A program made the position numbers and the translations under genes. Positions 8,638 through 17,717 of a stretch of DNA of 64,000 nt are shown here, one piece after another. The DNA lies in NCBI RefSeq assembly GCF_002252045.1, contig NZ_NEFF01000003.1:124001-188000 (forward strand), in the 5' to 3' direction. The notes under the pieces are model-generated. The model ran no database searches and had not been told where the DNA came from. It worked only from the letters and a program-made list of their open reading frames with translations. The number at the start of each line of letters is the position of its first letter. Position 1 is the first letter of the stretch. This DNA is from Ignatzschineria sp. F8392. Its GTDB lineage: Bacteria > Pseudomonadota > Gammaproteobacteria > Cardiobacteriales > Wohlfahrtiimonadaceae.

Positions 8638-9792
8638 ATGATCTATCTAGATAACAATGCAACGACCCCTTGCGACCCTGAAATAATCGAGCGAATCAAT
8701 GCCTTACTATTAGATCGGTCTATCGCAAACCCCTCTTCTAATCATGCTTTTGGTTGGAAAGCTAATAAAATATATGAAGAGACGAAAGAAAATATCGCAA
8801 CTATCTACAATGCCCTTCCTAACGATATTGTCATTACATCAGGAGCAAGTGAGGCTAATAATCATGCGATTATGGGGACGATTCAATCTGCTGTATTAAG
8901 TTCTAATAACAGAAAAAAAATATTAATTTCAGCAATTGAACATAAATGTGTTTTAAATACAGTACAGTTTGCAAAAGAACTATTTAATTATGAAGTAGAG
9001 ATTATCCCAGTTAATGAAGATGGAATAATCGATCTATATACATTAGAAGCAATGCTTTCAGAAGATGTTCTTATGGTTTCAGTAATGGCCGTGAATAATG
9101 AGATTGGAACTATTCAACCGATATCAAAAATAGGAGCTCTCTGCCGAAAATTTGGCGCAATATTTCATGTCGATGCTGCACAAGCTGGATATGAAAAAAT
9201 TGATATTATTGAAAGCAATATTGATCTACTCAGCATCTCAGGGCATAAGATATATGCACCGATTGGCGTTGGTGTATTAATCGTCGACTCAATGTTAACA
9301 ATGAAGCCTACCCCTCTTATTCATGGTGGCTTGCAACAGGAAAATCTCCGCTCAGGTACTATCTCTCCCCACTTATGTGATGCGATGGGTCTTGCTATCG
9401 CTAAAATGGATTACTTGCGGGAATCAGAAAAGATAAAACTAGAAAACCTAAGAACCCTTCTAATTAGTGCGCTTCATCAAGAAGGTATCTCTTTTGCGAT
9501 TAATGGATCGATGCAACACCGACATCCCGGAAATCTTAATATCTCTCTATTGGGCTATTCTAATGATCTTGTTGTCCAAAAATTGCAGCCTGATTTTGCA
9601 ATTTCTACCGGTTCAGCCTGTAACGCCGGCGTCATTCAATCATCTTATGTTCTTGAAGCATTAGGTCTTTCTGAAGAACGAATCCAGAGCGCGATTCGTA
9701 TCGGTATCGGTAGATTCAATACAGAGGAAGAGATTCTTCTCTTTGCTCAAAGGCTTGCTGAAGTATTAAAAACAATGCCCTCTATCAATTAA
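8638..9792 (+). CDS. sspA: SspA: PLP-dependent cysteine desulfurase of the phosphorothioation system
   Basis: A 384-residue class V aminotransferase of the NifS/IscS/DndA type. Seen in the sequence: N-terminal YLDNNATT, cofactor-stacking His in AIEHK (H102), HVDAAQ (D179), the Schiff-base lysine in SGHK (K204) and the sulfur-carrying cysteine in the mobile loop TGSACNAG (C328). It takes sulfur from L-cysteine as an enzyme persulfide, presumably for SspD. It is transcribed divergently from sspBCD across 115 bp, with AAGG ten bases before the ATG. A housekeeping IscS would normally sit with iscU/iscA, which are absent here, so a dedicated SspA is favoured. Confidence 0.8.
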   Translation: MIYLDNNATTPCDPEIIERINALLLDRSIANPSSNHAFGWKANKIYEETKENIATIYNALPNDIVITSGASEANNHAIMGTIQSAVLSSNNRKKILISAIEHKCVLNTVQFAKELFNYEVEIIPVNEDGIIDLYTLEAMLSEDVLMVSVMAVNNEIGTIQPISKIGALCRKFGAIFHVDAAQAGYEKIDIIESNIDLLSISGHKIYAPIGVGVLIVDSMLTMKPTPLIHGGLQQENLRSGTISPHLCDAMGLAIAKMDYLRESEKIKLENLRTLLISALHQEGISFAINGSMQHRHPGNLNISLLGYSNDLVVQKLQPDFAISTGSACNAGVIQSSYVLEALGLSEERIQSAIRIGIGRFNTEEEILLFAQRLAEVLKTMPSIN

Positions 9793-9850
9793 GCTCAAGA
9801 CAAACTGCCGATACTATCGATGATCAATTATTGGGATCTATTAAATCCGA

Positions 9851-9856
9851 TATAAT
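9851..9856 (+). promoter_or_regulatory. Possible -10 box (TATAAT) of the DUF1275 gene
   Basis: An exact TATAAT lies 78 bases upstream of the DUF1275 start, in the 142-bp spacer after sspA. No convincing -35 hexamer is seen at 16-18 bp, so this is a weak assignment. Confidence 0.35.
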
Positions 9857-9934
9857 GGCAATCATAATCTGATATGGTCTTTTAATAGAGATTGCCGGCG
9901 CGGTCGATTTTCGATCTTGCCTATTTGATAGAGG

Positions 9935-10669
9935 ATGGCACTGAAGATGCGTTTTGAAAAGATACTCAACCCCATTAGAACGCCAAAGACGCCGGTGGTG
10001 GAATCGCCGATGATGGCGTTTATTTTGGCGCTGATTGCGGGCTGTTTAAATGGATATACCTACCATAAAATTAAGGCATTTAGCACACTGCAATCGGGAA
10101 ACTTTATTCTCCTTGGAGATAGTGCGGCAACGGGCGATTGGGAGCAGTTTAGGCGGATTATCTGGGTTGGGATCGCTTTTGGATTGGGCTCGATGACAAC
10201 TGCGTTTATCGCCTATCTGGAAGAGGAGCGCCGGAAGACTTGGGCTTTTGTGATTCTCTCTTTTGAGGTATTGCTTCTGACGATCTTAGGGACCGGCATT
10301 TTAGATGGCTACCTCACCATTACCCATATCTGCCTTATTATCTCCTTTATTGCCGGCATGCAGGGAAATGCCTTTCATAAAGTGGATGGCATGACCTACG
10401 GTAATGTCGCTATTACGCCGGTGTTGCAGGAGGCTTTTAACTTTTTAATGCTAACGCTAGTCGGGCGCCTTCATGCATTGATCAAGAGCTTGATCTTCTT
10501 CTATGTGATTGCCGGCTTTGCCCTCGGCGGATTTATCGGCACCATTGCTACCGCGCACTTTAATGAGAAGATGCTCTTCTTCCCGGCATTGGTCCTTCTT
10601 TTGGTATTGATCTATCTGCTCTATGCTAAAGATGATGAGGGAGAGCCGATCGATTCTCACTATAGTTAG
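9935..10669 (+). CDS. DUF1275 (YoaK family) membrane protein
   Basis: An integral membrane protein of about 240 residues. The N-terminal pattern GCLNGYTYHKIKAFSTLQSGN followed by ILLGDSA matches the DUF1275/YoaK signature. Five to six hydrophobic helices follow (about 65-90, 97-118, 122-140, 175-200, 213-235). The family's function is not established; it is proposed to be transporter-like. AGAGG (9930-9934) touches the ATG at 9935 and lies 12 bases before an in-frame ATG at 9947, so MRFEKIL may be the real N-terminus. It is the first gene right of the ssp island and has the base composition of the core genome. Confidence 0.75.
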   Translation: MALKMRFEKILNPIRTPKTPVVESPMMAFILALIAGCLNGYTYHKIKAFSTLQSGNFILLGDSAATGDWEQFRRIIWVGIAFGLGSMTTAFIAYLEEERRKTWAFVILSFEVLLLTILGTGILDGYLTITHICLIISFIAGMQGNAFHKVDGMTYGNVAITPVLQEAFNFLMLTLVGRLHALIKSLIFFYVIAGFALGGFIGTIATAHFNEKMLFFPALVLLLVLIYLLYAKDDEGEPIDSHYS

Positions 10670-10766
10670 GATCTGATCATGAGTAGCGATCTTTAGGATT
10701 GGTCTTTAAGATTGGTCTTCAGCCGGCGCTGCCATCAATACTATAAAATAAATCTTCAAACAGAAA

Positions 10767-10813
10767 AGCCTTAGCAGGTGACTTTTAAATTGATCACATT
10801 GCTAAGGCTCTTT
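10767..10813. terminator. Bidirectional intrinsic terminator
   Basis: Arms AGCCTTAGCA (10767-10776) and TGCTAAGGCT (10800-10809) form a perfect 10-bp stem. TTTT follows on the plus strand and AAAA precedes it, giving a U-tract on the minus strand as well. It lies between the convergent DUF1275 and transporter genes and can serve both. Confidence 0.75.
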
Positions 10814-10838
10814 TATTGCTCTTTGGTAATGATACTTT

Positions 10839-12155
10839 CTACATAAAGAACATCACACCTGCTAATCCCGCGATAATTAGGGGAATATTGTAGTGTAAAA
10901 ATGTAGGTACACAGGTATCCCAGATATGGTTATGTTGACCATCGGCATTCAATCCGGCAGTAGGACCTAAGGTAGAATCTGACGCAGGTGAGCCGGCATC
11001 GCCGAGTGCTGCGGCAACGACAATCAGCATCGTTGTTGCTTCTACAGAGAATCCTAACGCGATACTAAAGGGAACGTAGATAGTGGCAATGATCGGAATT
11101 GTCCCAAATGAGGTTCCAATCCCCATGGTGACTAATAATCCAACAATCAACATCATCGCAGCGCCCCAGAATTGGCTACCGCCTACAAGATCTTTAGAGA
11201 CCTGAACGATATGATCAACTCCACCGGTCTCTCTTAAAAGATGCGCATAACCCGATGCGATTAACATCACAAAGGCGATAAAACCCATCAATCTTACCCC
11301 ATCTAAAATCGCACTATCTTGCGCTTTAAATGGAATCGCTTTAAAGAGCACCATAACCCCTAAACCGATCAATGCACCTAACGGTAATGAACCTGTCCAG
11401 AGCTGTACAACAAAGGCACTGAGCGCCCCTAAAATCGCGCCGAGATGTTGTAGCGTGAAGTGATCCGTCACGGCTAATGCCGACTCTTTTGAAGCAATAA
11501 TGGGAAGATTTTTATAATTACGCTTTTTACGATAGCTGATAAAGATCGCGATCAATAAGCCGACCACCATACTCAATGCGGGAATCCAAACATATTTCCA
11601 CACTTCGGTATTGGCCACTTCCATCCCATTGAGCGTCATATTCTCGGCAACAACACCGTGGAAGATAAGCCCAAAACCAAGGGGTAATGCAACATAAGGA
11701 GCTTTAAGCCCAAAAGTTAAACAGCAAGCTGCCGCCCGGCGATCCATCTTAAGATCATTCATCATCTTCAAAAGTGGCGGAATCAAAATGGGGATAAAGG
11801 CGATATGGACCGGAATCACGTTTTGAGAAAGACACGCAACACCCGCTAAAATCAGTAAGAAGATCTTACCGCGCTTTCCAACGACTCGCTCCATCTTATT
11901 GGATAAAATGGTGGTCAAGCCTGTTTGGGCAATACCTCCGGCAAGCGCACCGAGCAAGACGTAACTCAAGGCGGTATTCGCCTGCCCTCCCATTCCTGAG
12001 ACGATCAGATCCATCGTCTTACTGATATCGAATCCACCGACTAAACCACCGACGATTGCAGAGATCATAATCGCTAATAGAATATTAACGTTAATCAAAC
12101 AGAGAACAATCATCAAAACTACTGAAATAAGAACTGGATTTAATAAAATTTCCAT
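10839..12155 (-). CDS. Na+/H+ antiporter family permease (YuiF type), probable histidine transporter
   Basis: A 438-residue membrane protein with about 11-12 hydrophobic segments. It matches the Na+/H+ antiporter (NhaC/YuiF-like) family, with conserved-looking segments VIPVHIAFIPILIPPLL and DAGSPASDSTLGPTAGL. It lies next to histidine ammonia-lyase on the same strand, the usual setting of the family members annotated as histidine permeases, so uptake of histidine with Na+ or H+ is inferred. The start is supported by AAGGAGG about eight bases before the ATG. The order hutH-transporter on the minus strand puts the transporter downstream, 267 bp away. The substrate is not provable from sequence. 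Confidence 0.75.
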   Translation of the reverse strand: MEILLNPVLISVVLMIVLCLINVNILLAIMISAIVGGLVGGFDISKTMDLIVSGMGGQANTALSYVLLGALAGGIAQTGLTTILSNKMERVVGKRGKIFLLILAGVACLSQNVIPVHIAFIPILIPPLLKMMNDLKMDRRAAACCLTFGLKAPYVALPLGFGLIFHGVVAENMTLNGMEVANTEVWKYVWIPALSMVVGLLIAIFISYRKKRNYKNLPIIASKESALAVTDHFTLQHLGAILGALSAFVVQLWTGSLPLGALIGLGVMVLFKAIPFKAQDSAILDGVRLMGFIAFVMLIASGYAHLLRETGGVDHIVQVSKDLVGGSQFWGAAMMLIVGLLVTMGIGTSFGTIPIIATIYVPFSIALGFSVEATTMLIVVAAALGDAGSPASDSTLGPTAGLNADGQHNHIWDTCVPTFLHYNIPLIIAGLAGVMFFM

Positions 12156-12422
12156 ATTCTCCCCCTCCTTAAATTTTCATTTCGCTTCGAAAAGCGTTCG
12201 ATTATTATAATTTTTTTACATATGAAATTGGTTGAATTTATTGGAATTGCTATCTATTTATATTTTCTCTCGATCGATACTTTTCTCCTTATGCGACAAA
12301 AGAGTGCCGATGCCACTGGTTATCTGCATTCGGCGATCTCTTAATTAAATTTAAGTCGAATTTAAATGGATGTTCTGAATCTGATTCAGGTTCAGATTCA
12401 GGTTCAGAGGAAAAAGCTAGAA

Positions 12423-13967
12423 TTAATCTAGCTTCTTACCCAATGTTGTCTCCACCTGAGCGATCAAATCCTCACTAATAAGATCGATCACACGATGCAT
12501 ATCAACATAAGCGATACGATCTTCCGCTAAAGGTGCAACTTGCTTGCGAATCGCTTCATAGGCAACTTGCGTCCCTTTTCCGAGCGCTTTGCCGGCATCA
12601 CGCTGATTGAGATCGATCGCCTGACATGCGAGCATCATCTCCATTCCTACAACAGATTTTGCATTGAGATAGATATCACGCGCTTTACGTGCCGCAATGG
12701 TTCCCATACTGACGTGATCTTCCTGATTGGCAGATGATGGGATCGAATCGACACTTGCCGGATGTGCTAAGACCTTATTCTCAGAGACGAGAGAAGCCGC
12801 CGCATATTGCACAATCATATAGCCGGAGTGTAATCCCCCCTGCTCTGTTAAGAATGCCGGAAGATCATTATTGAGAGCTGGATTCACAAGACGCTCAATT
12901 CGGCGCTCACTCACATTGGCAATCTCTGCAAGAGCAATGCCTAAGAAGTCGAAGGCGAGAGCCATCGGTTGCCCGTGGAAGTGGCCGCCGGAGATCCCCA
13001 TTCCCTTATCACGCAGAATGATAGGATTATCGGTTACGGAGTTGATCTCGATCTCAACGCGCTCTCGCACATAGTTAAGCGCATCGTGACTTGCACCTTG
13101 AATTTGGGGGGCGCAACGCAAAGAGTAAGCATCTTGAACGCGCAGATCCCCTTGATGTGTTGTTCGCTCACTGCCGGCTAAAAGGGTGAGAAGATTAGCG
13201 GCAACGCGCTGTTGTCCGGGATGTGGACGAAGGGCATGCAATTCTGGAATAAAGGGATCGGTAATCCCATTGAGCGCTTCAATCGTTAAACTTGTGGCGA
13301 TATCGCTCGCTTTAAGGAGCGTGATGGAATCGAAGACGGTTAAAGCGCCGACCGCAGTCATCACCTGTGTCCCATTGATGAGCGCTAATCCCTCTTTTGA
13401 GGTAAGCTCAATCGGCTCAATCCCTGCACGCGCCATCGCTTCACGACCGGCAAGCATCTCACCCTCATATTCTGCTTCCCCTTCCCCAATCATCGGTAGA
13501 ACCATATGAGCAAGCGGTACTAGATCGCCACTTGCGCCGAGAGAGCCCTTCTCATAAATTTTGGGATGAACGCCTCTATTGAGCATCTCGATCAACGTCT
13601 GCAGAGTACTTAAACGGATGCCAGAGAAACCTTTGGCAAGATTGTTGATGCGCAGTAACATAATCGCACGCACCACTTCACGGCTAAAGCAGTTACCAAT
13701 CCCGCAAGAGTGGCTAATGATCAGATTCTTCTGCAGATCTTTCGCTTCCTCTTTGGAGATATGGACAGTACTAAAGTTACCAAAGCCTGTGGTAATGCCG
13801 TAAACAGCTTCGCCCGATTCAACTAACTGATCGACAAATTGACGTGACTTTTCCACCTCTTCAATGGCTGATGCACTCAATTCTATCGGCGCATCTTCCC
13901 GCGCAACACGGACAATATCCTCTAACGTTAAACTATGACCATCAATCTTGATATATTCTTGTGACAT
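12423..13967 (-). CDS. hutH: Histidine ammonia-lyase HutH
   Basis: A 514-residue histidine ammonia-lyase, the usual length for the family, which deaminates L-histidine to trans-urocanate in the cytoplasm. The GSLGASGDLVPLAHM segment contains the Ala-Ser-Gly triad (A145-S146-G147) that cyclises into the MIO electrophile. The active-site tyrosine lies in VYGITTGFGNF (Y56). AAGGAG precedes the ATG by seven bases. Only the permease accompanies it; urocanase (hutU), hutI and hutG are not in the window, so the rest of the pathway would have to be elsewhere, or urocanate is the end product. Confidence 0.95.
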   Translation of the reverse strand: MSQEYIKIDGHSLTLEDIVRVAREDAPIELSASAIEEVEKSRQFVDQLVESGEAVYGITTGFGNFSTVHISKEEAKDLQKNLIISHSCGIGNCFSREVVRAIMLLRINNLAKGFSGIRLSTLQTLIEMLNRGVHPKIYEKGSLGASGDLVPLAHMVLPMIGEGEAEYEGEMLAGREAMARAGIEPIELTSKEGLALINGTQVMTAVGALTVFDSITLLKASDIATSLTIEALNGITDPFIPELHALRPHPGQQRVAANLLTLLAGSERTTHQGDLRVQDAYSLRCAPQIQGASHDALNYVRERVEIEINSVTDNPIILRDKGMGISGGHFHGQPMALAFDFLGIALAEIANVSERRIERLVNPALNNDLPAFLTEQGGLHSGYMIVQYAAASLVSENKVLAHPASVDSIPSSANQEDHVSMGTIAARKARDIYLNAKSVVGMEMMLACQAIDLNQRDAGKALGKGTQVAYEAIRKQVAPLAEDRIAYVDMHRVIDLISEDLIAQVETTLGKKLD

Positions 13968-14772
13968 ACTCTTCTCCTTCTATTGAGAATTGTTAAGAAG
14001 CTCGAGAGATTTGTGTAATAACTTCACGCCCCTATCTCGATTCTTTTCCTCATTCTCATCTATTTATATTTGTTGTTTTATTAGTTGTTTATTAACGGTT
14101 TATGGGCTGTTTATTAGTTGTCTATTAGTTGTTTATGGATTTTTTATCGGTTATTTCATTATCTCGATACAACTTTGATGCATTTGCGACATTGCAGTGC
14201 CGCAATAAGATCCATTTAGAAGGTCAGAAGGAGAATCTCGATCGATCGAGAGCGATCCACAATATTGCTTAGTCAACAGATGACGATATTGCCGAATGAA
14301 TTGCCTGACGAATTGCCTCACAAATTGTCTAGTCAATTTCTATCTCCTCCTATTACTCCATCTAAAATGAACGCTTCGATTTCTCTTTATTATTTAATTC
14401 GCCATCAACAGACGCTAAAATCAATGTGTTACATCTTAATAGTGTGATCTCTTCTTATATTTTCTTTATCGTTACTTTATCGTTACTTTATCGCTATTTG
14501 TATAGACATTTATAGATCACCCCATCACTTAATCACGATTCAAAAATTACGGCAACATTTTTTCGCAAATTTTAAGGACAAAAAAGAGGAGAAAAGAGAA
14601 TTTATATCGTTAAATCAATCGATTAGAGAAAAAGAGGACTTTTAAAAAAAGTGACCAAAAGGCAGAAAAAAGGAAACACTTTTCAAAAAATAGCGTTTAA
14701 TATCAAGCTATTACACTACTATAGCAGTACAGCAATACAGCCCTTGAGAAGCAGATTTTGGGGAGATAACAA
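13968..14772. other. Gene-poor AT-rich spacer between hutH and the mscS-like gene
   Basis: I see no convincing gene in these 800 bp. Bases 14070-14150 consist of degenerate direct repeats built on TTTATTAGTTGT, and 14460-14500 repeats TTTATCGTTAC. The first stretch lies 5' of hutH and produces a short hydrophobic reading frame that is best explained as a by-product. The hutH promoter must lie here, but no clear -35/-10 pair stands out. Confidence 0.5.
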
Positions 14773-14803
14773 ATAACCCCATAAAATCACTTTATGGGGT
14801 TAT
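14773..14803 (-). terminator. Terminator-like hairpin downstream of the MscS channel gene
   Basis: A perfect 13-bp stem (14773-14785 with 14791-14803) with arms around TAACCCCATAAA and a five-base loop. On the minus strand a short T-rich stretch (TTTGTTATC) follows, so it fits an intrinsic terminator for the channel gene that ends at 14860. Confidence 0.6.
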
Positions 14804-14859
14804 CACTTACTGGAAAAGAGCGACTTTAGTATTATCGAGTATCATCTCGCTTTATCACT

Positions 14860-16026
14860 TTAGGATTTTGGCGTAGCTGCCGGCGTACTATCAACCTTGC
14901 TCGCTACTGCATCTGCCTCTGGAAGAGGAGCTGCCGGCATCTCTGGTTGCTTCACCTCAACTTTCAACGCGCCCTCATTATTATCAAGATAGAGAAGCTG
15001 TGTCGTATCGGCAAAATCAGCACCATTTTTATGGACGATCTCAATAATCTTCAGATAGACCTCTTGTTGCGCCTCTAACCACTCTGCCCATTTTACCGTC
15101 TTGGTAAAGCAGTAGATCATAATATTGAGGGAAGATTCCCCAAAATCATTAAAGTAGACTAATAGCGTCTGCGTTAGATCGATCTTAGGATTCTGCTGCA
15201 ACATGGTTCGGATATCATTCACCACCGCATCCATCTTGTCGGCATCTTCATAACGCAGGCCGATCTCCGTATTGATCCGGCGATTGGTCATTCTCCCGGG
15301 GTTCTCAACACTAATTGAGGAGAAGAGCGCATTAGGAATATAGAGCGGACGATTATCAAAGGTCATAATCTTGGTACTGCGCCAGCCGATCTCTTTAACA
15401 ACCCCTTCAATCTTACGATCTGGGGAGTTGATCCAGTCACCGATATTAAAGGGGCGCTCAAAGAAGAGCATCACGCCGGAGAAGAAGTTACTTAAGACAT
15501 CTTTACTCGCAAAACCGATCGCAATGCCACCAATGCCCCCAAAAGTCATCAATCCAGAGAGACTCAAGCCAAAATGCTCGCCAAAGAGAAGCAGAACCAC
15601 TAAGAAGATTGCAATCTTTAAGACGCGGGTAATGATCTTTGCCGAGGTTTTATCCGCCCCCTTCTCAATCTGCGAACGCTCTAAACTATTAACCATAAAG
15701 AAGAGCGATTGAATCAGAATTAATCCAATTAGAATCATCTGTACAATCACAACCATCTTCGCCGTGATCACCTTGATGTGGAAGTCGATCAATGCCATCT
15801 GCAGATATTGGGAGAGAACAAAGACAGCAAAGGCTAAAACCCCGCCCAAAATAAAGTGACTTAAGATGCCATTGGTGGTCCAACGCTTTTTACGCACAAT
15901 AAAACGAATAATAAAGTAGATAAAAAAGAGGAATAATAGTATCCCCAAACCGATCCCATATTTAATCACCAAGGGGTTGCCTAATATCTCTTCTATACCG
16001 AATGGATCTGTTAATGTCTCTTTCAT
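14860..16026 (-). CDS. MscS-family mechanosensitive ion channel
   Basis: A 388-residue small-conductance mechanosensitive channel with four predicted membrane helices before the pore (about 18-45, 55-80, 88-110, 135-150). The family's pore helix and beta-domain entry is seen as GGIGGIAIGFASKDVLSN followed by FFSGVMLFFERPFNIGDWI. A cytoplasmic alpha/beta domain follows, then a Pro/Ala-rich tail (about 360-388). These channels open on membrane tension to release solutes during hypo-osmotic shock. AGGAGT lies eight bases before the ATG. It is monocistronic, with a hairpin terminator downstream. Confidence 0.9.
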   Translation of the reverse strand: MKETLTDPFGIEEILGNPLVIKYGIGLGILLFLFFIYFIIRFIVRKKRWTTNGILSHFILGGVLAFAVFVLSQYLQMALIDFHIKVITAKMVVIVQMILIGLILIQSLFFMVNSLERSQIEKGADKTSAKIITRVLKIAIFLVVLLLFGEHFGLSLSGLMTFGGIGGIAIGFASKDVLSNFFSGVMLFFERPFNIGDWINSPDRKIEGVVKEIGWRSTKIMTFDNRPLYIPNALFSSISVENPGRMTNRRINTEIGLRYEDADKMDAVVNDIRTMLQQNPKIDLTQTLLVYFNDFGESSLNIMIYCFTKTVKWAEWLEAQQEVYLKIIEIVHKNGADFADTTQLLYLDNNEGALKVEVKQPEMPAAPLPEADAVASKVDSTPAATPKS

Positions 16027-16380
16027 ATTCTTTTACTCCTAACTATCGACCTTCATAGTGTACACCGAGCCTCCCATAATCCCAATGGAGAAATCTACGC
16101 TTTATATATGCTTCAGATAACAATTGAGTTTCTCAAAAACGAAACTTTAACGATCTCTATTTAGATCCTAGTCGATCTTGTCGATAATACTGAAACGACA
16201 TAAGATATGTTTTATATTATTAATATTTAATGTAAATTATTGACACAGGCAATAATCGTATAAAAAAACAAGCAACGATTGTAAATTGATTAGTCAATAG
16301 ATGCTTCTAACATATATAATATATTAACTATATTTCACAGTAACTAACAATACTGAATGAGCTCGCGCTAGGAGTTAATC
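16027..16380. other. Divergent promoter region between mscS-like and cytochrome c genes
   Basis: A 354-bp AT-rich spacer with no gene. A TTGACA hexamer lies at 16240-16245, but the nearest A/T-rich -10 candidates (TATAAA at 16259, TAAAAA at 16261) are spaced 13-15 bases, so a standard promoter is only tentative. AGGAG at 16371-16375 is the cytochrome ribosome-binding site. Confidence 0.4.
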
Positions 16381-17361
16381 ATGCCTCAAAAAAAAGAGAA
16401 ACCATTATGGCTGAGGATTTTAGCTATATTCACTCTAATTTCAGTCATTATAATCACTCTCTTAACATTACAAGAGAACCGTACGCCTACTAAGCCAAAA
16501 CAATTTTATCTTCCTTCAAAAGCGAATATTGAGCAAGGTCGCTATCTAGCTATTCTAGGAAACTGTGCTACTTGTCACACAGCAGATAAAGCACATCCTT
16601 TTGCCGGTGGAGTCCCCATTAATATACCGATAGGGACAATTTATGGCAGTAATCTTACCCCCTCTGCAGACTTTGGAATTGGCCGTTGGAGCGAGAGTGA
16701 CTTTTTCAATGCCATGACACACGGAATCGCACCCCCCTCACGAAATCTCTATCCCTCAATGCCCTATCCTTACTTTCAAAACCTCACACGCACCGATAGT
16801 AATGCACTCTATGCTTACTTTATGACGCTTCCTGAAGTCAATAGTGCGCCGCCTCAAAATAAAATTCGATTCCCCTACAACCAACGTCTTCTCTTAAAAC
16901 TATGGAACCTCTTCTTTCTCAAGAGTCAGCCATTGCCGACACTTTCAAAGGGTACATCAAAATCATGGAAGCGAGGAGAATATCTGGTCAATACCGTCAG
17001 CTATTGTGGTATGTGCCACTCACCGAAAGGAAAATTTGGCCAACTAGATCGGGATCACTATCTCGAAGGAGGTAGCTTTAATGGCATTGATGCACCCAAC
17101 ATCACACCAGAAGCGCTAACTAAAAAGGGATGGAACCTTGATAATCTAGAGCGCTATCTACAAAGTGGCGTTGCCCCACAAGGGGTAGCATCAGGACCGA
17201 TGGCACAAATTATTAAAGAGAGCACATCTCAAATGAAGCCCTATGATCTTCATGCAATTGCCACATTTTTACTAGGAGAAGAGGAAGATGAGGAAAATGA
17301 GGAAGATCCGGAAAAAGAGATAATACTCGATTTAAATAGTAGCGAAAAGCATAAAATTTGA
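16381..17361 (+). CDS. Membrane-anchored diheme cytochrome c
   Basis: A 326-residue protein with an N-terminal membrane anchor (about 9-30) and two c-type heme sites: CATCH (C62, C65, H66) and CGMCH (C209, C212, H213). Met127 in PSMPYP is a plausible axial ligand of heme 1. The arrangement resembles the cytochrome c subunits of membrane alcohol and molybdenum-hydroxylase-type dehydrogenases, which usually have three hemes; here two are seen. It should sit on the periplasmic side and pass electrons to the respiratory chain. The C-terminus is a very acidic tail (about 300-320). AGGAG lies seven bases before the start. The MobA-like and XdhC genes follow on the same strand. Confidence 0.85.
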   Translation: MPQKKEKPLWLRILAIFTLISVIIITLLTLQENRTPTKPKQFYLPSKANIEQGRYLAILGNCATCHTADKAHPFAGGVPINIPIGTIYGSNLTPSADFGIGRWSESDFFNAMTHGIAPPSRNLYPSMPYPYFQNLTRTDSNALYAYFMTLPEVNSAPPQNKIRFPYNQRLLLKLWNLFFLKSQPLPTLSKGTSKSWKRGEYLVNTVSYCGMCHSPKGKFGQLDRDHYLEGGSFNGIDAPNITPEALTKKGWNLDNLERYLQSGVAPQGVASGPMAQIIKESTSQMKPYDLHAIATFLLGEEEDEENEEDPEKEIILDLNSSEKHKI

Positions 17362-17717
17362 AGCAAGAAGCTTAACAACATCCTCTCGATCATCTCCTTT
17401 CGTAATAGTGGGAATGTGCGTATTCAGCCTTTTAAGAAATAACCTAATCTTCCTTTATCAATTCGTTATAAATTTAGCATCCCAAAAGGTTGTTCCTTAC
17501 ATGGCTACAGTCTATATTGATGCTATTGATGTACTATCTCTAAGCAGTGCTCTTCTCTTTAATCATTGAAGCCTGCTTCTTGCTCTTACTCCATCTGAAT
17601 TGCATCTTGTTACACTTTAAGCTATCTAGATCATCGCTAATGATAGTGAGTGATATCTGGTTATCTAACGCTATCATCAATTTTGCTGAGCGCCTCTCTG
17701 CAAAAGGAGTCTTATCT
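17362..17717. other. Spacer between cytochrome c and MobA-like genes
   Basis: A 356-bp spacer. The reading frame of the nucleotidyltransferase stays open back to 17547, but that extension is hydrophobic low-complexity sequence with no ribosome-binding site. I see no gene, terminator or promoter that I can support. Confidence 0.4.

Noticed and set aside
1-9792. Classical DndABCDE or BREX identity for the island
   Set aside because: There is no DndB, DndD or DndE-like gene, and no PglX methylase, PglZ or BrxL. The DUF4007 protein and gene order fit Ssp.
13990-14178. 62-residue hydrophobic reading frame upstream of hutH
   Set aside because: It is made of degenerate TTTATTAGTTG direct repeats and lacks a ribosome-binding site.
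17547-17717. N-terminal extension of the MobA-like protein
   Set aside because: It is hydrophobic low-complexity sequence, while ATG 17718 has AGGAG at ideal spacing and is followed at once by the family signature.
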